Position numbers and translations under genes: made by a program
Shown here: in pieces, positions 60,277 to 64,000 of the stretch
Position numbering within the stretch: position 1 is the stretch's first letter
How the letters are laid out: the number at the start of each line of letters is the position of its first letter
The notes under the pieces: model-generated
The model's input: only the letters and a program-made list of their open reading frames with translations
Databases searched by the model: none
What the model was told of the DNA's origin: nothing
NCBI GenBank assembly: GCA_006176705.1
Contig: QRFJ01000023.1
Span: forward strand, 2,382,583-2,446,582
From: Cocos nucifera
Taxonomy: Eukaryota > Streptophyta > Magnoliopsida > Arecales > Arecaceae
Direction: 5' to 3'
Length of the DNA stretch: 64,000 nt

Positions 60277-63200
60277 AGAACAATGACCAAGTTATCCCAT
60301 GCTTCCCAGCCCCGAAGCATACCTGAAAAAATTCATCAATTAAAATGGCAGAACCCCGTCGGAGGGAAAAAGTGAACTTCAATAACTTACTAGAAAAATT
60401 CTAATCACATCAGGTGATTAGGATTTTAATAGAATAGGAAGAGTAGATGTAACGAAAGTTAAGAAAAACTCGGCAGCACTCCTTGCCTGGACAATCTTGG
60501 ACTGATGTGCTCGGTCAGATGCAGAGGGTCATTCGTCATACTCTACTTCAAATCTAACAGACTTGACAATGCTGCTTTCAAAAATCCTAAAGGTCTGTTT
60601 GGTTTCAAGTGGAAAGGTGTTAAAACTAGTTTCCCTAGCAAAAGCTTTTTCTAGTTGTTTGTTTTGCAGAAAAATTTCATGCTCCATATTTGCTGGACAA
60701 TTTAACTTCATTTTTTTCCTGGAAAAGGCACCAGAAAGCAAAAGGTTCGATATCCCTCGAGCATGGCATCAACTTATTCCATTTTCCATCAAATCAAAGA
60801 ATGGAAACTTTAGAAAGTTTATGTTCCCACATATTAGGTAAAAATTAAATAATTGCTACCTATCGTGAATTGCATATGTAAAATCAAAGAATCACCAATT
60901 GCTTCAAGGGGAAACAAAGCTCTATCCTGTTGTTCTATTTCAATGCAGTCCGTAACTAATGTTGGTGCCAAAAAAAAGCCATGATTTCTTATGCCATATC
61001 TTGGTCACCATCTCGAATTAAGAACAGGAAATGCTGTATGGGATTAAAAAAACACTTGAGCTACTTGACAATTGCCTTGGGGAAAATAGTAATAAATGAA
61101 ACATCTGCATAAATAATGATCGAGCAACTTCTTATGTACACTCACCTTGATCTTGATCCAGAAAGAATCAAGACGTCATTGTTTGTTTGATACCTTAAAC
61201 CAACTTCATAAAATGGGATATCGTTAACTTCTTTTTGGATGCCAAAATTAAATATACCCAGATGTACGATCAACTCATCAGAATTTCAATAAATTGAGGT
61301 GACTCTAGCATGATTGTCCCCTTAGTACGCAGGTATCGTTATCGTTATTGTAATCAAAACTTCATTCTAAACATTATAATTTTCTAACCACTGAAGTATC
61401 CAAGCAAACAAGGTGTTTGTTTGTATGCTAAAGCATGGATTCAACTTTTCTTTAAAAAAAATATGGCCTGTGCCGCTGGCCGATTGGAACAGCCATCAGT
61501 ACCGAAACTGAGAGCCTTGCTCCAAGCCAATCAATGACCTGGCCTGGCCGATGAGCCAAGCCTCACAAAACCTAATGATTGCACTGAATTGGGTCAGGTA
61601 TATAGTGAGTCACATCTACATACAATGAATGATAGGTCATTTCCTAGATTGACTTTTTAGGTATTTTTGAGAATCTATATGTCTTTGTATACTAGCTATG
61701 TACTTTAGACCGAGTTACAAGCTCATGCACCCTTGTTGCTTTTTGGTTCATTGTTTGATAATTAGTAAATTTGTTCATAGCATTAGCATACCTGAAATTG
61801 GAGCACAGCTCATAAGAAATACTGTCATCCTTTTTAGGTTAGCATGTCACTTTGTGCTAAAATAGGCTCTCAAACAAGTGTGCAAGTGTATGCATGAATT
61901 TCTCTGTCCCCTGAAATTTCTTATTTATTTTTGACTTGTAACTAATTTTTATCTACCATTATGAATTCTATTTATTTTTGAATACTTCTAAAATAACAAC
62001 TGTATATATGCACCTGCATACTGCATGCGCACCATGCAGTGCCTCCACCACCCTCACAACTGCATTTTAAAACTTTGCTGTGCCTCTACCAAAATTAGTA
62101 AGCGAACATGCATCTAAGTGAACACGGGACGGGCCAGTCAAATATACTCCTTTCCCATGTGTTGTCTCATCTACTAACTTGATTGGATTTCCAGTTAGAG
62201 ATCTTTCAGAAAACCACATGATCTCATCTCTGAAGGTAGTGATAACTCCAAAAACCAGCATCCTTTCGGATGACTTGCATTTTCTGATATTGCTGCTGTG
62301 CGGTGCTCCCTGCATGACACTTGTGTGATCTTCACAAGCTCAGGGGCTTCATCTAGGAACCTCACATAAGCATTCAATACAAGAGCTCCTTGTAGTCCTT
62401 CACAAGTATAACCTCTGCCGAGCTGACCAGACTCATTGTAGCCTGCTTCGTCATAACAAGAGCACGGATCTAGTTAATAACTAAAGCTAAATTATAGGAA
62501 GGATGTCAAGTGCTTTTCCCAAGATTGGCTTTGAAAAATACAAAAAGAAAAGCAAATATGCTTGCATACTTCTGCAACATGCAGGCATCCATGGATGCGA
62601 TCTTTAGCTACAAAGCAGTCTTTTGACAACAGCATTATGCTCTAGCATCAATAGAATGATAATCAATGAAGAAGTAATATTTTCTCGAAGCAATGAAGTC
62701 CAAATGCCATGATAAGTTAAACACAAAATCCTATCAGCATCCCCATCAATTACCCCATGCTTGCAGCAGACCATCCTCAGACAAAGCCACTACATGAAGT
62801 GACCCACAAGAAACTTGACGTATAATCTGCATGCGGAAGGAAGATAATAACTAATCATGAAGGACAAAATCTCAGTACATGTGGTTAATAATCAATTACC
62901 ATTCAGCAGACTCGGAGAAAAAATTTAATGCAAAGAAACATGGGAGACTCAAATTTTGTGGGCTGTGCACAAAGTTTCCAGGGAAATACAGAGGGTAAGG
63001 ATCAAGCAATTCATTCTTCTCACCGGATCAATTTAGCAATCATGATTGCCCAGCCTAAAACGAACTCGCCACCTAACATGCTGAAGCAAGTACTCGCAAA
63101 AGATATGCAAATTAGGAATAGAAGACAATTTTTTATAGAAAAAGGAAATCATTCCGGTTACAATCAGAGATAACATAAAAACTGCATTAAAAGATCGATG

Positions 63201-64000
63201 AAAAGGAGGTAAGAATATGAAATGATAAAGGACGCATATCATGTTGAAAATAACAATATTTTTGCAATTTCATAAAGGATGTAAAAAGAAACACGGACCA
63301 AAATATGGGAAACATTAATTGTAAACTTAGCAGCCAGCATTCTGTTTAAAATGACAGAACCACAGAAACACAATTACCATATAAGAAAGCATTGATTTCA
63401 GGTGAATTCCATACGTATGTGAAGCATTGAATTTCTGCAGTCTGATATGCCCATGGATATTAAATGTCTACTTATTTCGAATCCAAAAGGTGTGCACAAA
63501 GACGTCAGTTACAGCGTTTGAAGTAAGGTTCCCCAATATGGGTGTGGATGGTCTGACCCCTAATAGGAAAGAAATATAAAGTTGTTAATAATCCACAGAG
63601 TTCATGGCAAGGTTACATAAACTAGATACAATCCTACAAAAGAAAAGTAAAAGTCGGGCACCTGATTTCGTCCCCAAACCCAAAGCCTACGTGTAGAACT
63701 TGTGCCATCATTCTCCCTCGGTCCTGCAATTGCAGATGTACAATGAGCTCCACAGGATACAGATTTCACAAACTCAGGCTGCAATAACTTGACCTTTTTG
63801 GGGTGCTTTCTAACCTCCTCAGTTCCATCACCTAACTGACCAAATTCATTTGAGCTTATTTAGAAAGAGCTAATAAAATTAGCCAGCCATCTTCAGCCAA
63901 ACAAGTTCCAATTGGATTGTTATGATGTAATTTTGCAAATTCAAAGGAAGGGCACCAAATGAACCAGCTTTATCCTAATTACCAGAGCTTCTCTTTGGAG
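60277..64000 (-). pseudogene. RCC1-repeat family gene, upstream exons (runs off the right edge)
   Basis: Minus-strand exons, in transcript order. 63854-63662: SNEFGQLGDGTEEVRKHPKK, then FVKSVSCGAHCTSAIAGPRE and LWVWGRNQ. 63559-63513: GSDHPHPYWGTLLQT. 62826-62754: IIRQVSCGSLHVVALSEDGL and QAWG. 62442-62279: YNESGQLGRGYTCEGLQGAL, then FLDEAPELVKITQVSC. 60322-60277: YASGLGSMG, a stop, LGHCS, continuing at 39537. The order and content match one RCC1 propeller gene. Oddities: the 62279 donor reads GCAAGT, the 63513/62826 phases do not fit, and CAA to TAA and Trp to Ser changes occur before the gypsy junction. The earliest exons are outside the window, and 63855-64000 shows no clear exon. Confidence 0.87.
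60323..62278 (-). other. Intron of the RCC1 pseudogene
   Basis: Between the exon ending at 62279 and the acceptor TTTTTTCAG beside 60322. It holds a possible MITE end near 60593 (GGTCTGTTTGGTTTC) but no coding exon that I recognise. Confidence 0.5.

Noticed and set aside
38700..64000. Functional RCC1 gene with a 20-kb intron made of retrotransposons
   Set aside because: The junction lies within coding sequence at a target duplication, not at splice sites, and there are a stop and frameshifts on both sides.

Overview
The window looks like a nuclear chromosome segment of a flowering plant, most likely a monocot and possibly a palm (my inference). The evidence is an intron-rich MIKC MADS-box gene, plant-type Ty1/copia and Ty3/gypsy LTR retrotransposons nested in each other, CACTA-like fold-back repeats, and long AT-rich intergenic stretches. 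Only one gene appears intact. A second host gene is broken by transposons.

Layout. 1-4740: gene-free, with a polypyrimidine tract and small inverted-repeat elements. 4741-4935: CACTA-like terminus. 4936-17574: a minus-strand copia element (copia A) in the tandem arrangement partial internal / LTR / internal / LTR. 17575-18586: unidentified sequence, a 25-N gap, and a third LTR fragment. 18587-21650: a G-rich tract, a large CACTA-like fold-back repeat and a second, multi-module palindrome. 21650-24980: gene-free upstream region. 25078-37352 (+): a complete eight-exon SEPALLATA/AGL2-type MADS-box gene (250 codons plus stop) with an 8.5-kb first intron that holds a decayed copia relic and a long (AT)n repeat.

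38700-64000 (-): an RCC1-repeat gene, tail-to-tail with the MADS gene, now a pseudogene. Its exons run from beyond the right edge down to about 38.7 kb. One exon is split by a 20.7-kb gypsy insertion (39543-60276, 654-bp LTRs, target duplication AGGAC/AGAAC). It has also suffered a roughly 143-bp insertion, an 84-bp duplication, a stop codon and frameshifts.

The gypsy element is of the Tat type by its features. It carries gag, protease, reverse transcriptase, two-part RNase H and integrase on the plus strand, then a 57-bp tandem repeat array, then a separate antisense gene with its own TATA box and two clean in-frame introns. The last exon of that antisense gene is interrupted by a second, SIRE-like copia element (copia B, 47153-57620, perfect AGCTT target duplication). 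Copia B has an extra ORF between pol and its 3' LTR, and clusters of a perfect 16-bp palindrome in both LTRs. All retroelement coding regions carry stops or frameshifts and look inactive.

The best candidates for something under-described are the spliced antisense gene in the gypsy element, the palindrome-studded LTRs and extra ORF of copia B, and the alternating inverted-repeat array at 20.4-21.6 kb.
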